Shown piece after piece: positions 9,463 through 18,818 of a DNA stretch of 39,046 bases (within the stretch, counting starts at the first letter, position 1; each line of letters starts with the position of its first letter). The notes beneath the pieces are model-generated. The model was not told the origin of the DNA. It was given only the letters and a program-made list of their open reading frames with translations, and did no database searches. Source of the stretch: Ornithinimicrobium sp. (GTDB lineage Bacteria > Actinomycetota > Actinomycetes > Actinomycetales > Dermatophilaceae); assembly GCF_030537745.1 (NCBI RefSeq), contig NZ_JAUNVI010000012.1:17041-56086 (forward strand), in the 5' to 3' direction. Both the position numbers and the translations under genes were made by a program.

Positions 9463-10452
9463 GTGAACAGAGGCTCCCAGCCAGTCGCCGGCGCAGCGCT
9501 GGCCGCGGTCGGCGCCGCTGCCCTGTGGGGGACGACGGGGACTGCGCAGGCGCTCGGCCCGGACGCGTCGGACCCCACCTCCGTCGGCGCCGCCCGCATC
9601 ATCCTCGGCGCGCTCGTCCTCGTCGTGCTGGCGTGGCTGGAGAGTCACCGCGCTGAGCGCCCAGTGCGCAACGCTGCCGAGCCAGTTGGCGGGACGAGTG
9701 TCCCGGCCAGCTGGCTCGACCCTACCGTCGCCCTCGGTCGACTGCCAAGGCTCGTCCTCGTGCTTCTCGGTGGGATCGCCGTCGCGGCCTACCAGGCCTG
9801 CTTCTTCCTCGGCGTCGCTCGAGCAGGAGTCGCGGTCGGCACCGTGGTGGCACTCGGCGTCGCGCCGCTGGCGACCGGGCTGCTCGGGATGCTCCTTGGC
9901 GAACGACCCACCGCGCGCTGGGCGACGGCCACTGCTGGTGCTGTCGTCGGGGTGCTCCTGCTCGTCGCCGGGTCCGGGACGCTCGAGGACGGAAGCGGCG
10001 TGGCGGTCGGGATCGCCGCAGCCCTGGGCGCGGGGTTGTCCTACGCCGGCTACACCATCGCGGCACGGGCCCTGCTGCTCCGCGGCGTCAGTGGGATGGT
10101 CGTCATGGCGGGCCTTTTCGCGGTCGGCGCGCTGCTGTTGGCACCGACCCTGCTCGTCGCCGACCTCGGCTGGCTGAGCACGCGGTCCGGCCTCCTCATG
10201 GTCCTCTGGCTCGGGGTGATCGCCACGGGGTTGTCCTATGTGCTGTTCCAGCGAGGCCTCTCGGGTCTGCCAGCCAGCACGGTCGCCAGCCTGTCGCTGG
10301 CCGAGCCGGTCACCGCAACGCTGCTCGGTGTCGTGGTTCTCGGCGAGCACCTGTCCGCGCTCACCTTGACCGGGATCCTCGTCGTGGCCCTGAGCCTGCT
10401 CCTCATGGCTCTGCGGCGTAAAACCACTCCCGTCGCCCCCGAGCCAGTCTGA
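9463..10452 (+). CDS. EamA/DMT-superfamily membrane transporter
   Basis: A 329-residue integral membrane protein with about ten hydrophobic helices in two repeated five-helix halves, the EamA (drug/metabolite transporter) architecture. The first half contains AALWGTTGTAQAL, the second LSYAGYTIAARAL, and the end has the typical family run ASLSLAEPVTATLLGVVVLGE. Family members export amino acids or other metabolites; the substrate here is unknown. It starts at GTG, 54 bases after lhr and in the same direction. AGGA lies only a few bases before the start, so the initiation signal is poor. A polar loop of about 25 residues separates helices 2 and 3. Confidence 0.88.
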   Translation: MNRGSQPVAGAALAAVGAAALWGTTGTAQALGPDASDPTSVGAARIILGALVLVVLAWLESHRAERPVRNAAEPVGGTSVPASWLDPTVALGRLPRLVLVLLGGIAVAAYQACFFLGVARAGVAVGTVVALGVAPLATGLLGMLLGERPTARWATATAGAVVGVLLLVAGSGTLEDGSGVAVGIAAALGAGLSYAGYTIAARALLLRGVSGMVVMAGLFAVGALLLAPTLLVADLGWLSTRSGLLMVLWLGVIATGLSYVLFQRGLSGLPASTVASLSLAEPVTATLLGVVVLGEHLSALTLTGILVVALSLLLMALRRKTTPVAPEPV

Positions 10453-10558
10453 GACCGTCAACCATCTCTGCGATGCGGCCGCTCGGTCAGGACCAGCGCG
10501 GAGATCACCTCAAGATGCAGTGCGGCGGCAGGCCGGCGCGGGGTGAGCGTCAACGACA

Positions 10559-10564
10559 TACCGT
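10559..10564 (+). promoter_or_regulatory. candidate -10 box for leaderless AhpD-like gene
   Basis: TACCGT (TANNNT) lies six bases before the ATG at 10571. No Shine-Dalgarno sequence precedes this start. Confidence 0.5.
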
Positions 10565-10570
10565 GTGTCT

Positions 10571-11155
10571 ATGAACGACTTCGCCGACCGCTCGATCTCC
10601 GCCCTCCCCCTCCCCGATGCCGACGACGTCCCCGAGGGCGTCCGCAAGCTCTGGGCCAAGTCGCAGGAGGCGTTCGGCTTCGTGCCCAACGTCTTCGTTG
10701 CGCAGGCCTACAACGGCGACCAGTTCCAGGCCTGGTGGAACTACTTCAACCTGCTGGTCAACAAGGCAGGCCACCTCACCAACGCGGAGCGCGAGCTGAT
10801 CGGCGTGGTCGTGAGCGGGCTCAACCGATGCACCTACTGCGCGGTGTCGCACGGCGCAGCACTCCGGTTCTATACGGAGGACCCGGTCACCTCGGACCTG
10901 GTCGGCATCAACTGGCGCCAGGCCAACCTTCCCGAACGGGAGTCGGCGCTCGCCGCGTATGCGGAGAAACTCACTGTGGCACCCGCCGAAGTCACGCCAT
11001 CCGACCTCGAACCGCTGCGGGCCGTCGGTCTGGACGACCACGAGATCCTCGAGGCGATCCAGGTGATCGGGATGTTCAACATGAGCAACCGGGTCTCCAC
11101 TGCAATGGCGATGGTGCCCAATGCCGAGTATCACTCTCAGGGCCGCGGTGCCTGA
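10571..11155 (+). CDS. AhpD-like peroxidase-related protein (carboxymuconolactone decarboxylase family)
   Basis: A 194-residue soluble all-helical protein of the AhpD/CMD fold. The redox site is the CxxC...H motif [11 protein letters not shown] (C87, C90, H94), which in AhpD-type enzymes reduces peroxides or relays thiol electrons. The 'uncharacterised peroxidase-related' group matches this length and the N-terminal pattern [11 protein letters not shown] 10571 is preferred over GTG 10565 because a -10-like box sits six bases upstream. The stop overlaps the GTG of the glycosylase gene by eight bases, so the two are translationally coupled. A role in oxidative defence together with oxidised-base repair is an inference from this pairing. 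Confidence 0.88.
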   Translation: MNDFADRSISALPLPDADDVPEGVRKLWAKSQEAFGFVPNVFVAQAYNGDQFQAWWNYFNLLVNKAGHLTNAERELIGVVVSGLNRCTYCAVSHGAALRFYTEDPVTSDLVGINWRQANLPERESALAAYAEKLTVAPAEVTPSDLEPLRAVGLDDHEILEAIQVIGMFNMSNRVSTAMAMVPNAEYHSQGRGA

Positions 11156-12002
11156 GGGCGATGCCGTCTGGCTGACCGCACGACGCCTCCATCAGGGACT
11201 CGCCGGCGCTCTGCTGATCGGCAGCGATCTGCGCGTGCCGGCCCTGGCCACCAAAGACCTGACGGGTCGCCGCACGCTGGAGGTGGTGCCTCGCGGCAAG
11301 CACCTCCTGCACCGTCTGGAGGGTGGGCTGACGCTGCACAGCCATCTGCGGATGGATGGCTCCTGGCGGGTGCGTGCGGTCGGAGCCAGGTATGCAGCCG
11401 CGCGCCGGCACACGACGCGCGCCCTGCTCTGGACGTCGGAGAAGGTTGCGGTCGGTGATCACCTGGGGATGCTCGATCTGGTGCGCACTGCAGACGAAGA
11501 CACCGTGGTGGGGCACCTTGGACCTGACCTGCTAGATACGGCGTTCGACCGGGAGCTCGCGATGGGTCATCTGCTGAGCACCACAGACCGACCCGTAGCC
11601 GAGGCGCTGCTGGACCAACGCAACGTGGCGGGCATCGGGACCATCTATGCCAGCGAGCCGCTCTTCTTGCACGGAGTCAACCCGTGGACAGACGTCGGGA
11701 CCGTTGGCGCTGAGTTGCTCGGGACAGTCCTCGACACGACCAGGACCTTGATGGTCCGCACCTGCCGAGAGGGGCGACTGGCGACCACCGGCCGGCCCGG
11801 GGTGGCCGAGGACACCTGGGTCTTCGGGCGGAAGGGGCTCCCCTGCCATCGCTGCGGGACGACGGTGCGGATGGCGACCCTGGGTGCGGCGCCGCGTCAA
11901 CGAGTGCTGTGCTACTGCCCGACCTGTCAGGGCGGGTTGGCCCCCCACGACGACGGGACGGCTCAGGCTCCCCTGGGCCACCGTCGGGCTAGTTATCTCT
12001 AG
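11148..12002 (+). CDS. nei: Nei2-like Fpg/Nei-family DNA glycosylase/AP lyase
   Basis: A 284-residue base-excision repair enzyme of the Fpg/Nei family, which removes oxidised bases and nicks the DNA. The start is set by chemistry: the mature N-terminal Pro is the catalytic nucleophile, and GTG 11148 gives Met-Pro-Glu-Gly-Asp with P2 and E3. The earlier ATG at 11121 would bury that Pro at residue 11. Other marks are K51 in RGKHLL, the helix-two-turn-helix core [15 protein letters not shown] (about 156-170) and a C-terminal zinc finger with C233, C236, C257 and C260. The zinc finger and PEGDAVW start are typical of actinobacterial Nei2. Fpg/MutM is less likely because Nei2-like spacing is kept. 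It sits downstream of lhr, as in mycobacteria. Confidence 0.92.
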   Translation: MPEGDAVWLTARRLHQGLAGALLIGSDLRVPALATKDLTGRRTLEVVPRGKHLLHRLEGGLTLHSHLRMDGSWRVRAVGARYAAARRHTTRALLWTSEKVAVGDHLGMLDLVRTADEDTVVGHLGPDLLDTAFDRELAMGHLLSTTDRPVAEALLDQRNVAGIGTIYASEPLFLHGVNPWTDVGTVGAELLGTVLDTTRTLMVRTCREGRLATTGRPGVAEDTWVFGRKGLPCHRCGTTVRMATLGAAPRQRVLCYCPTCQGGLAPHDDGTAQAPLGHRRASYL

Positions 12003-12075
12003 GACGCTGCGCGGCCACGGACCGTCTGCTGTCTGGCAAGAACGACCGCCCGGTGTGGCTGGGCCGACCGTCCGG

Positions 12076-12420
12076 TCAGGCGGCGGAGACTACTCGTGCG
12101 CGGTTGGTGCGCCGGGTGAGCTTATGGTGCCTGATCGGCTTGGCCAGGCCGTCGCGCAGCACCGCGCTCATCTGGCTCTGCGCGGCCTCAGCCAGGCTCA
12201 TGCGGTCGGCGACATCGGACAGCATCCGGGAAAGCGGCAGGTCCAGGGCCTTGCAGATCGAGGCAAGCAACTCCGAGGACGCTTCCTTCTCTCCCCGCTC
12301 GATCTCGGAAAGGTAGCCCAGTGAGCAGGAGGCCTCGGCGCTGACCTCGCGCAGGGTACGGCCCTGGTCCTGACGCTTCTCGCGCAAGACGTCACCCAAC
12401 TCGCGTCGCAGCAGCACCAT
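12076..12420 (-). CDS. clgR: ClgR-type XRE-family transcriptional regulator
   Basis: A 114-residue regulator with an N-terminal XRE helix-turn-helix (about residues 5-68; [29 protein letters not shown]). The wording is that of ClgR, the actinobacterial activator of clpP, clpC and lon protease genes. The protein ends in Ala-Ala, and ClgR proteins are known to be unstable through C-terminal Ala residues recognised by ClpP proteases, so a feedback loop is likely. The start ATG 12420 has an excellent ribosome site (AAGGAGG, seven bases upstream); a TTG two codons earlier is less likely. It lies 28 bases after cinA in the same direction, at the end of the rimO-pgsA-cinA run. Confidence 0.92.
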   Translation of the reverse strand: MVLLRRELGDVLREKRQDQGRTLREVSAEASCSLGYLSEIERGEKEASSELLASICKALDLPLSRMLSDVADRMSLAEAAQSQMSAVLRDGLAKPIRHHKLTRRTNRARVVSAA

Positions 12421-12448
12421 GATCAACCCTCCTTCTCGTCATGCCTTG

Positions 12449-13012
12449 TCATGCTCGTCGATCCTCAACACGTCCGACTTCACCACCTACGCTACCCAAT
12501 GGTCCTGACACACCCTGCTGCAGCGTGTCCAGCAACAATTCGAGCACCGCGTCCACGGTCGCCTCGCGGACCCGTTGCCTGGACCCGTTCAGGTGCAACA
12601 ACCGATGGGCGCCGCGGTGTTCCCCCGCGCCGGAGGGCGGGCCGCAGACCGCGAGGTGGACCGTGCCGGCCGGCTGCCCGTCGCTCGGACCGGGTCCGGC
12701 GACCCCCGTCGTGGCGAGCGCCCAGTCGGCCTGCAGCAGTGTCCGCGCCCCTGCCGCCATGGCCTCGGCGCACTCGCGCGAGACCACGCCATACGCCTCG
12801 AGGAGACCCTCGTCGACCCCGAGCACGTCCGTCTTGACCCCGACGGCATAGGAGACGACCGAGCCGCGCACCACCTCGCTCGCGCCCGGCACGGACGTGA
12901 GCCGCGCGACGACCAGGCCCCCGGTCAGCGACTCGGCGGTGCCCAGCGTCTCTCCTGAGCGTCTGAGGAGGTCGAGCACGGCGCTCGCCAGGCCGTCCGA
13001 GGTCGCGATCAC
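12449..13012 (-). CDS. cinA: CinA C-terminal-type nicotinamide-nucleotide amidohydrolase
   Basis: A 187-residue stand-alone CinA C-terminal (PncC) domain. The enzyme deamidates NMN to nicotinate mononucleotide in pyridine nucleotide salvage. Family motifs are TAESLTGG near the N-terminus, SVVSYAVGVKTDVLGV in the middle and TTGVAGPGPSDGQPAGTV. The N-terminal MoCF-like domain of full CinA is absent, which is normal for this group. It starts at GTG 13012, overlapping the pgsA stop as GTGA. The open frame extends far upstream, but only antisense-like residues from inside pgsA would be added. The C-terminus is extended by about 15 Gly/Arg/Val-rich residues. Confidence 0.92.
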   Translation of the reverse strand: MIATSDGLASAVLDLLRRSGETLGTAESLTGGLVVARLTSVPGASEVVRGSVVSYAVGVKTDVLGVDEGLLEAYGVVSRECAEAMAAGARTLLQADWALATTGVAGPGPSDGQPAGTVHLAVCGPPSGAGEHRGAHRLLHLNGSRQRVREATVDAVLELLLDTLQQGVSGPLGSVGGEVGRVEDRRA

Positions 13013-13608
13013 GGCGCTGGCGGAGCCGACCGGGCAAAGGTATGCCGTAGATAGTCGATCCCGGTGACGACGGTGACCACGACCGCGACATACATGATCC
13101 ACAACCCCAGCGTGCCGAGCGCGCCCCCGAGCGGTGCGATGAGCAGGGAGAGCCCGACGGCCTGCAGGACGGTCTTGAGCTTGCCTCCGCGGCTGGCCGG
13201 GATCACGCCGCGGTTGATCACCACGAACCGCATGAGGGTGATACCGACCTCCCTGATGAGGATGACGACAGTGACCCACCAGGGAAGCAGGTCGAGCAGG
13301 GAGAGCCCGATGAGCGCCGTGCCCATGAGTGCCTTGTCGGCGATCGGGTCCATCAGTTTGCCGAAGTCGGTGACGATCCCTTGCCTGCGCGCTAACCACC
13401 CGTCCACCCAGTCGGTCAACATCGCGAAGACGAAGACGACGAGCGCCCACCAGCGCCAGTCGACCTGCTCACCGCCGTGCGACAACAGCAACCAGCCGAA
13501 GACGGGCACCAGCAGGATGCGCAGCACGGTCAGCGCGTTGGGGACGTTCACTGAGCTCTGGCCGGTCGCGGGGGCACCTTGCACGTCAGGGCCGTCGGGG
13601 TCGGTCAC
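13009..13608 (-). CDS. pgsA: CDP-diacylglycerol--glycerol-3-phosphate 3-phosphatidyltransferase
   Basis: A 199-residue membrane enzyme that makes phosphatidylglycerol phosphate. The CDP-alcohol phosphatidyltransferase signature is complete: D66, D69-G70, A73-R74, G83, D87, D91 in the pattern DxxDGxxAR(x8)GxxxDxxxD. Four to six hydrophobic helices surround it. A polar N-terminal tail of about 20 residues precedes the first helix. The start is GTG 13608, overlapping the rimO stop as GTGA; its own stop overlaps the cinA GTG in the same way, so three genes are chained by translational coupling. A related synthase (phosphatidylinositol phosphate synthase) is less likely given the cinA/clgR neighbourhood. 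Confidence 0.93.
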   Translation of the reverse strand: MTDPDGPDVQGAPATGQSSVNVPNALTVLRILLVPVFGWLLLSHGGEQVDWRWWALVVFVFAMLTDWVDGWLARRQGIVTDFGKLMDPIADKALMGTALIGLSLLDLLPWWVTVVILIREVGITLMRFVVINRGVIPASRGGKLKTVLQAVGLSLLIAPLGGALGTLGLWIMYVAVVVTVVTGIDYLRHTFARSAPPAP

Positions 13609-15128
13609 GGAATTTCGCGCTCCTGATCAGGTGATGGTTGAGACGGCCGAGGTAGGGCGATGAGGTCGACCCCCTCGGTGGCGACGACCTCCGCAGTGAC
13701 GATATCCCCTGGCGTGAACCTGGGCATTCCAGCCTCGCCGGCCACTAGATACGTCACGCCGTCCACGTCCGGCCCCTGCTGACCAGCGCGCCCGACGACG
13801 CGGTCCTCGTCCTCGTCGTAGCCCTCGACGAGGACCGACACGGTGGTCCCGATGCGTTCCTGCGCCCTCTGGGATGTCAGCTCTTCCACCAGCGCGCTGA
13901 TGTCGGCGACCCGCTGCGCGATGGTGTCCGCATCGAGTTTGCCCTCGTGGGTCTCGGCCTCGGTGCCGTCCTCGTCGGAGTAGCCGAAGACGCCGACTAC
14001 GTCCAGGCGCGCCTCTTCGAGAAAGGCGACGAGCTCGTCGAGGTCATCCTCGGTCTCGCCCGGGAAGCCGACGATGACGTTGGTCCTGATGCCTGCCTCG
14101 GGCAGGCGCTCTCGGACCTGAGCGAGCAGCCCCAGGAAGGACTCGCGGTCGCCGAAGCGGCGCATCCGCCGCAAGAGTGGGCCGCTGGCGTGCTGGAAAG
14201 AGATGTCGAAGTAGGGCACGACACCTGGGGTGCGCGCCAGCGCGTCGAGCAGGTCCGGGCGGATCTCCGCCGGCTGCAGGTAGGAGACGCGGACGCGCTC
14301 GATGCCGTCGACGCCGGCTAGCTCAGGCAGCAGGGCGTCGATCAGCCGCAGGTCCCCCAGGTCCTTGCCGTAGGACGTGGTGTTCTCACTGACCAGGAAG
14401 ACTTCCTTGACCCCACGCTCCGCCAGCCAACGCGCCTCGTCGAGGATCTCCTGCGGACGGCGCGACACGAAGGACCCACGAAACATCGGGATGGCGCAGA
14501 AGGTGCACCGCCGGTCACATCCCGAGGCAATCTTCAGCGGCGCCCAGGGCCGCCCGTCGAGTCGGGCTCGGACCACCCGAGGGCCGGAGGGCGGGGCTAC
14601 CTGCGCCAACGGCACGCTGGGCTCCGGCGTGGGCAGCTGCGGTGACGACTGTTGATGGCCCGGGAGCGCGACCGCCTCCTGATCGCTTGCCAGCGCCCGG
14701 GCAGAGGGAGCGAGCGGGAGCAGCGTGCGGCGGTCACGGGGCACGTGGGAGGTCGGTCTCTCCCCCGCCAGGATGCGCGTGAGATGTCCGGACATGTCGG
14801 CGTAGGAGTCGAAGCCCAGCACGGCGTCCGCCTCGGGCAGCTCGTCAGCGAGTTGTTGGCCGTAACGCTCGGCCATGCACCCCACAGCCACCACGGCCTG
14901 GGTGCGCCCTGTCTTCTTGAGATCGTTCGCCTCAAGAAGCGCGTCGATCGAGTCCTTCTTGGCCTGCTCGACGAAGCCGCACGTGTTGACTACCGCGACG
15001 TCGGCGTCCGCGGCGTCGTCGACAAGCGTCCAGCCCGCCATGGCTAGCCTGCCCGCGAGCTCCTCGGAGTCCACCTCGTTGCGGGTGCACCCCAGGGTGA
15101 CGACGGCGACGCTGCGGGTTGGGGACAT
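13605..15128 (-). CDS. rimO: ribosomal protein S12 methylthiotransferase RimO
   Basis: A 507-residue radical-SAM methylthiotransferase that modifies an aspartate of ribosomal protein S12. The N-terminal MTTase domain has three iron-sulfur cysteines (C14, C50, C84). The radical-SAM motif CDRRCTFC gives C204, C208 and C211. A C-terminal TRAM domain (about 430-495) follows. Between the first two domains is an insert of about 45 Pro/Gln/Ser-rich residues (about 145-190). ATG 15128 is chosen because the protein then begins with the family's [16 protein letters not shown]; the open frame runs much further upstream but only through antisense sequence. A TACACT -10 box lies six bases before this ATG. 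Confidence 0.95.
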   Translation of the reverse strand: MSPTRSVAVVTLGCTRNEVDSEELAGRLAMAGWTLVDDAADADVAVVNTCGFVEQAKKDSIDALLEANDLKKTGRTQAVVAVGCMAERYGQQLADELPEADAVLGFDSYADMSGHLTRILAGERPTSHVPRDRRTLLPLAPSARALASDQEAVALPGHQQSSPQLPTPEPSVPLAQVAPPSGPRVVRARLDGRPWAPLKIASGCDRRCTFCAIPMFRGSFVSRRPQEILDEARWLAERGVKEVFLVSENTTSYGKDLGDLRLIDALLPELAGVDGIERVRVSYLQPAEIRPDLLDALARTPGVVPYFDISFQHASGPLLRRMRRFGDRESFLGLLAQVRERLPEAGIRTNVIVGFPGETEDDLDELVAFLEEARLDVVGVFGYSDEDGTEAETHEGKLDADTIAQRVADISALVEELTSQRAQERIGTTVSVLVEGYDEDEDRVVGRAGQQGPDVDGVTYLVAGEAGMPRFTPGDIVTAEVVATEGVDLIALPRPSQPSPDQEREIP

Positions 15129-15134
15129 GCTCTG

Positions 15135-15140
15135 AGTGTA
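15135..15140 (-). promoter_or_regulatory. candidate -10 box for leaderless rimO-pgsA-cinA operon
   Basis: On the minus strand TACACT is followed by six bases and then the rimO ATG. No ribosome-binding site is present. It probably drives the whole coupled operon. Confidence 0.55.
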
Positions 15141-15208
15141 GGCAGCGTTGGGGGCTGGGCCTATCCGAACGCCGGGACCTTGGTGGCTACCGATGTCACG
15201 GCACCGGT

Positions 15209-15271
15209 GAGGGCCGAAGGGCCCATCGCGGACCTGCAGATTGGGGACCCCGGTCGGGCCTTCCGGCCCTC
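15209..15271. repeat. long imperfect stem-loop in divergent intergenic region
   Basis: Two 16-base arms (15209-15224 and 15256-15271) can pair with one mismatch and one G-T wobble around a 31-base loop. Each arm is itself nearly palindromic (core GGGCCgaaGGGCCC type). It lies in the 195-bp gap between rimO (-) and the lipoprotein gene (+), upstream of the lipoprotein ribosome site. It could be an operator, an attenuator or a terminator of antisense transcription. Confidence 0.5.
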
Positions 15272-15323
15272 GCGCCCGGCATGCTTGCCCACCTAGCGTG
15301 AAGACCACGACGAGGGAGAAGAA

Positions 15324-16127
15324 ATGCGGATGGCTATGCGGCTGACGGGTTTGGTGCTCGCGACGACACTGCTCGGCGCCTGCACCAACATGAGCACTGA
15401 GCCCAGCAGTGGCCGCTCGGACGCAGTCGTGCCGGAAGGGACACCGGCCACGACCTCCTCCCCCGCCTCGGGGGGTGGCATGGCCGGGGCCGAGGAGGGG
15501 ACGGCCCCGGCCACGGCGACTCCTAGCCTCCCGGTCGCGGGCTCCAATGCCCCTGCGGGGTATGTGGAGCTGCGCGGCGAGGGGGACAACTTTCACGCGG
15601 CGATGACCGAGGGCGACGGCGAGGCGGAGCCGATGCTCCTGACCGACCCGCCCTTGAGCCAGGAGTGGCAGGTCGTCGAGGCCGACGGTCCTAAGTTCGT
15701 GCAGACCGTATGCGGCGTCCAGCTGGATCCCGTCGAGCCCAGGGATGCCGCCCACCGACGGTGGGGCTGGGTCGAGAACTTCACCTACCTCACTAGCGAG
15801 GTGCACCTGTTCTCACAGGACGGGGACGGCGTGGACGCGGCAACCGCAATTGACGCCGCCCTTCAGGGGTGCACCGGCTTCGGTCTGGACAAAGACGGTA
15901 AAGAGGTGCCCTCCGGCAGCGGAACCTATGAGGTCACTGTGGAGCGGCTCGACGGCCTGCCCCAGGGATGGGTCGGCTGGACCGAGGTGACGGAGGGCGA
16001 GGGCATGGTCCGCCACAACGCACTCCGTGATGTCGAGGGTGGGTGGCACTGGATCTCGGTGGTGGGCTACCTGGGAGCTGACAGCGACGCGGACCTGCTG
16101 GTCGCAGCAGTCAAGAGCGCCGGCTGA
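15324..16127 (+). CDS. secreted lipoprotein of unknown function
   Basis: A 267-residue predicted lipoprotein. The N-terminus has Arg residues, a hydrophobic stretch and the lipobox LGAC with C20 as lipidation site. A Ser/Thr/Pro/Gly-rich linker (about 21-75) leads to a roughly 190-residue soluble domain with several Trp and two Cys (in VCGVQ and GCTGF, perhaps a disulfide). A purine-rich ribosome site (GGGAGAAGAA) precedes ATG 15324. I do not recognise the outer domain. Its stop overlaps the next start by one base (TGATG), so it is coupled to the SGNH hydrolase, suggesting a shared extracytoplasmic task. Confidence 0.85.
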   Translation: MRMAMRLTGLVLATTLLGACTNMSTEPSSGRSDAVVPEGTPATTSSPASGGGMAGAEEGTAPATATPSLPVAGSNAPAGYVELRGEGDNFHAAMTEGDGEAEPMLLTDPPLSQEWQVVEADGPKFVQTVCGVQLDPVEPRDAAHRRWGWVENFTYLTSEVHLFSQDGDGVDAATAIDAALQGCTGFGLDKDGKEVPSGSGTYEVTVERLDGLPQGWVGWTEVTEGEGMVRHNALRDVEGGWHWISVVGYLGADSDADLLVAAVKSAG

Positions 16128-17341
16128 TGCGCGCCCTCCTCCTTCGCCTCCGCTCCTGGATGGGAGCGCTCGGTGAACGGGGAGCAGGGGCGATCGAGTA
16201 CGCCGGCGGCACGCTGCTGGTGGGGATCCTCATCAGCACAGCTGCCTTCGGCGTCGCAGCCACGGCACCACAACTGCTGGGCGAGCGCCTATCGGGCACC
16301 ATCTGCCGCGCCTTTGCGGTCCTGCCAGGCGTGGACCCGGCATGCGCGGACTTTGGAGATATTGCGGGAGCACTTCCTCAGGAAGAAGGCACCGCCGTCC
16401 CAGAAGAGGTGCCCTACGAGGACACCCTGTGGACCTACGACCAGCTGACCTCGGGCCCCATGGTGTTCGTCGGCGACAGCTATGGATCCGGTGAGGGGGC
16501 AGGCGACTACGACCCGGACACGGACCGGGGACCGAGTTGGTGGGACAACCTGTGGGGCAATGACGTCCCAGAGAACAGATGCCACCGCTCGGGCAATGCC
16601 TGGGGAATCCAGGTTGGCGAGCAGCACTGGCCAGGCAACTACACCTTCAACGCCTGCTCGGGATCAGTGACTGCCGATGTGGAGAACTCCAACCAGGACG
16701 GCAACGACGGAGAGGGCCCGCAGGGTGAGGACATCACCGCAGATACGGCGATGATCTTCGTCTCCATGGGCGGCAACGATGCGGGCTTCGCTCCCATCCT
16801 GAAGGAATGCCTCGCCGCTGCCTTGACCAACGGCCAGATTCGCGGGCAGTCCGGGGGAATGGCACCGGAGAGCGCCATGATCTACTGCTCAACCTGGCTC
16901 GATCAACCAGACCCGGACGCCAACGACGGCAGGAGCCGCAGACAGGTCATCCTCGACCGGGTCGAGGCTCGAATCCGGACCATGTACGCCTACCTGCGCG
17001 AGCAGTCCAAGGATGGAGCGCACATCGTCCAGATGGGTTATCCGGCACTCTTCGATCCTGGCTATATCGGGCTGATCGAGAGCAAGGACGTGGCCTATCT
17101 CAACACGCTGAGCGCCGACCTGAACGCCATGATCGCTCGGGTGGCCAAGGAGCAGGGCATCCACTTCATCGATCCGACCGAAGCCTTTGCTGACCACGGC
17201 GTCGGCAGCGACGATCCCTGGCTGCTGGGACTCGGGCTCGGGGGCAACCGCGCGCTGCCGCCAGAGGCCTTCCACCCCAACGCCGCGGGACAGGATGCCA
17301 TGCAAGAGCTGATCGAGGAGTACCTCGCGTCGCTGAAGTGA
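16127..17341 (+). CDS. membrane-anchored SGNH/GDSL hydrolase with Flp-pilin-like N-terminus
   Basis: A 404-residue protein. Residues 16-45 read as a class III (Flp/TadE) prepilin signal: G19, then AGAI, then E24-Y25 (the G/xxxxEY rule), followed by a hydrophobic segment (about 26-46). The rest is an SGNH hydrolase of the secreted actinobacterial esterase/lipase type: block I GDSYGSGEG with nucleophile S118, G156 region, block III SMGGND with N217, and block V PEAFHPN with H383. The usual Asp before the His is replaced by Glu, as in serine esterases with a dyad-like site. Cys pairs (152/177, 228/254) fit extracellular disulfides. Substrate unknown: an acyl ester in the envelope or host lipid is an inference. 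No pilus assembly gene is nearby, so processing as a pilin is unproven. Confidence 0.86.
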   Translation: MRALLLRLRSWMGALGERGAGAIEYAGGTLLVGILISTAAFGVAATAPQLLGERLSGTICRAFAVLPGVDPACADFGDIAGALPQEEGTAVPEEVPYEDTLWTYDQLTSGPMVFVGDSYGSGEGAGDYDPDTDRGPSWWDNLWGNDVPENRCHRSGNAWGIQVGEQHWPGNYTFNACSGSVTADVENSNQDGNDGEGPQGEDITADTAMIFVSMGGNDAGFAPILKECLAAALTNGQIRGQSGGMAPESAMIYCSTWLDQPDPDANDGRSRRQVILDRVEARIRTMYAYLREQSKDGAHIVQMGYPALFDPGYIGLIESKDVAYLNTLSADLNAMIARVAKEQGIHFIDPTEAFADHGVGSDDPWLLGLGLGGNRALPPEAFHPNAAGQDAMQELIEEYLASLK

Positions 17342-17361
17342 GCGGCAGGCATGATGGAGTA

Positions 17362-17634
17362 GTGAGCGCTCATGCAGTGAAGGTCGGTGCAGCGTCGGTA
17401 GCGGCAATCGCCCTGCTGGTGGTGCTCCTGGTCACCCTGCGCGGCTACGACCCCGGCGATGCGGGCGCGGCGACGCGCATGGACTCCACCCGCTCGACGG
17501 GTCTGATCAGCCTCGGACTGGCAGTGGCTGCCCTCCTTCCCCTCGGGGTGCTCCGCTTGGTCGCGCTGGCCGGGGCCGCCGTGTTTCTGCTCCTCGCCCT
17601 AGGCTTCTGGGTCGGGCTGCTGGGCGGCCACTGA
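17362..17634 (+). CDS. small two-helix membrane protein of unknown function
   Basis: About 90 residues from GTG 17362 (98 if the GTG at 17338, which overlaps the preceding stop as GTGA, is used). Two or three hydrophobic segments are visible, one near the N-terminus (AALLVVLLV type) and a longer C-terminal pair. A short polar loop containing RGYDPGDAG and TRSTG lies between them. I do not recognise a family. It sits between the SGNH hydrolase and the dipeptidase with one base before the next ATG, so it belongs to the same transcript. Confidence 0.7.
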   Translation: MSAHAVKVGAASVAAIALLVVLLVTLRGYDPGDAGAATRMDSTRSTGLISLGLAVAALLPLGVLRLVALAGAAVFLLLALGFWVGLLGGH

Positions 17635-17635
17635 G

Positions 17636-18808
17636 ATGACCATCTCGCAGTTGTTGGCCCGTTGGCCCGTCCTCGATGGGCACAACGACCTCCCGTGGGC
17701 GTTGCGCGAGGCGGCGCAGAACGGCCATCAGCTCGACATCGCGACGGACACCTCGATCTCCCTGCACACCGACCTCGCGCGACTCCAGCGTGGGTCCGTG
17801 GGCGGACAGTTCTGGTCGGTCTTCGTCCCCTCCCATCTGCCTGAGCCGGAGGCCGTCCTGATCACGCTCGAGCAGATCGACATGGTGCATCACCTGGTCT
17901 GCCGGTATGGCGACCGGTTAGCGCTGGCAGGCACCGCCGCCGAGGTGGAGCGCGCCTTCACCAACGGCAGGGTGGCCTCGCTGCTGGGCGCCGAAGGCGG
18001 CCACTCCATCGGGTCCTCGCTGGCGGTCTTGAGGATCCTCTACCGGCTCGGCGTGCGCTACCTGACCCTGACCCACAACGACAACACGCCCTGGGCCGAC
18101 AGCGCCACGGACGTGCCCGAGCACGGTGGACTGACCGACTTCGGGCGGGCGGTCGTCCGCGAGATGAACCGGCTCGGCATGCTCGTTGACCTCTCTCACG
18201 TGGCGCAGACCACCATGCGCGACGCGCTCGCGACGTCGCGGGCACCGGTGATCTTCAGCCACAGCAGCGCCCGAGCCCTGTGCTCGACACCGCGCAACGT
18301 CCCCGACGAGGTGTTGTCGCTCATGGCGGCACAAGGCGGCGTGTGTATGGCGACCTTCGTCCCCTTTTTCGTGTCGCAGGACTGCTGGGACTGGCGGGTC
18401 GAAGCCATGGCTGCTGCCGCCACGCAAGGCGTCAACCCCAAGGACCTGACGTCCTTCACCGCATGGTCACAGGGGTGGCGGGAGGCCCACCCCTTGCCGC
18501 AGGCGACGGTGTCGCAGGTCGCGGACCATGTGGACCACCTCCGGGATGTCGCGGGCGTGGACCATGTCGGCATCGGCGGAGACTACGACGGGGTCGACGT
18601 CACGCCGGTCGGTCTGGAGGACGTCTCGACCTATCCAGTGCTCTTCGAGGAACTGGAGCGCAGGGGTTGGTCCGATGACGACTTGGGCAAGTTGGCCTGT
18701 CGCAACGTGCTCCGGGTGCTGCGCGCGGCCGAGGACGTCGCGGAGCCAGCGGGCGCCGTGTGGCAGCGGCCCGGCTCACCCCCCAACCCCCTTACCCTGA
18801 CCCGATGA
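17636..18808 (+). CDS. M19-family membrane-type dipeptidase
   Basis: A 390-residue zinc peptidase of the renal dipeptidase family (M19), which hydrolyses dipeptides, often containing D-residues. Metal ligands are visible: HND near the N-terminus (H16, D18), the bridging Glu in GAEGGHSIG, and His residues in LSHVAQ and [10 protein letters not shown]; the GIGGDYDG motif carries the conserved Asp. There is no signal peptide, so it is probably cytoplasmic, as in many bacterial members. It starts one base after the small membrane protein gene. Recycling of D-amino-acid dipeptides from the cell wall would fit the envelope-oriented neighbours, but that is inference. Confidence 0.94.
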   Translation: MTISQLLARWPVLDGHNDLPWALREAAQNGHQLDIATDTSISLHTDLARLQRGSVGGQFWSVFVPSHLPEPEAVLITLEQIDMVHHLVCRYGDRLALAGTAAEVERAFTNGRVASLLGAEGGHSIGSSLAVLRILYRLGVRYLTLTHNDNTPWADSATDVPEHGGLTDFGRAVVREMNRLGMLVDLSHVAQTTMRDALATSRAPVIFSHSSARALCSTPRNVPDEVLSLMAAQGGVCMATFVPFFVSQDCWDWRVEAMAAAATQGVNPKDLTSFTAWSQGWREAHPLPQATVSQVADHVDHLRDVAGVDHVGIGGDYDGVDVTPVGLEDVSTYPVLFEELERRGWSDDDLGKLACRNVLRVLRAAEDVAEPAGAVWQRPGSPPNPLTLTR

Positions 18809-18818
18809 GGTGGCTGAT

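Noticed and set aside
8737-10461. 574-codon minus-strand open frame opposite lhr and the EamA gene
   Set aside because: Low-complexity antisense of two well-supported genes.
12003-12075. Possible bidirectional terminator between the glycosylase gene and clgR
   Set aside because: Only a five-base-pair stem (GACCG/CGGTC) with no T-tract could be found.
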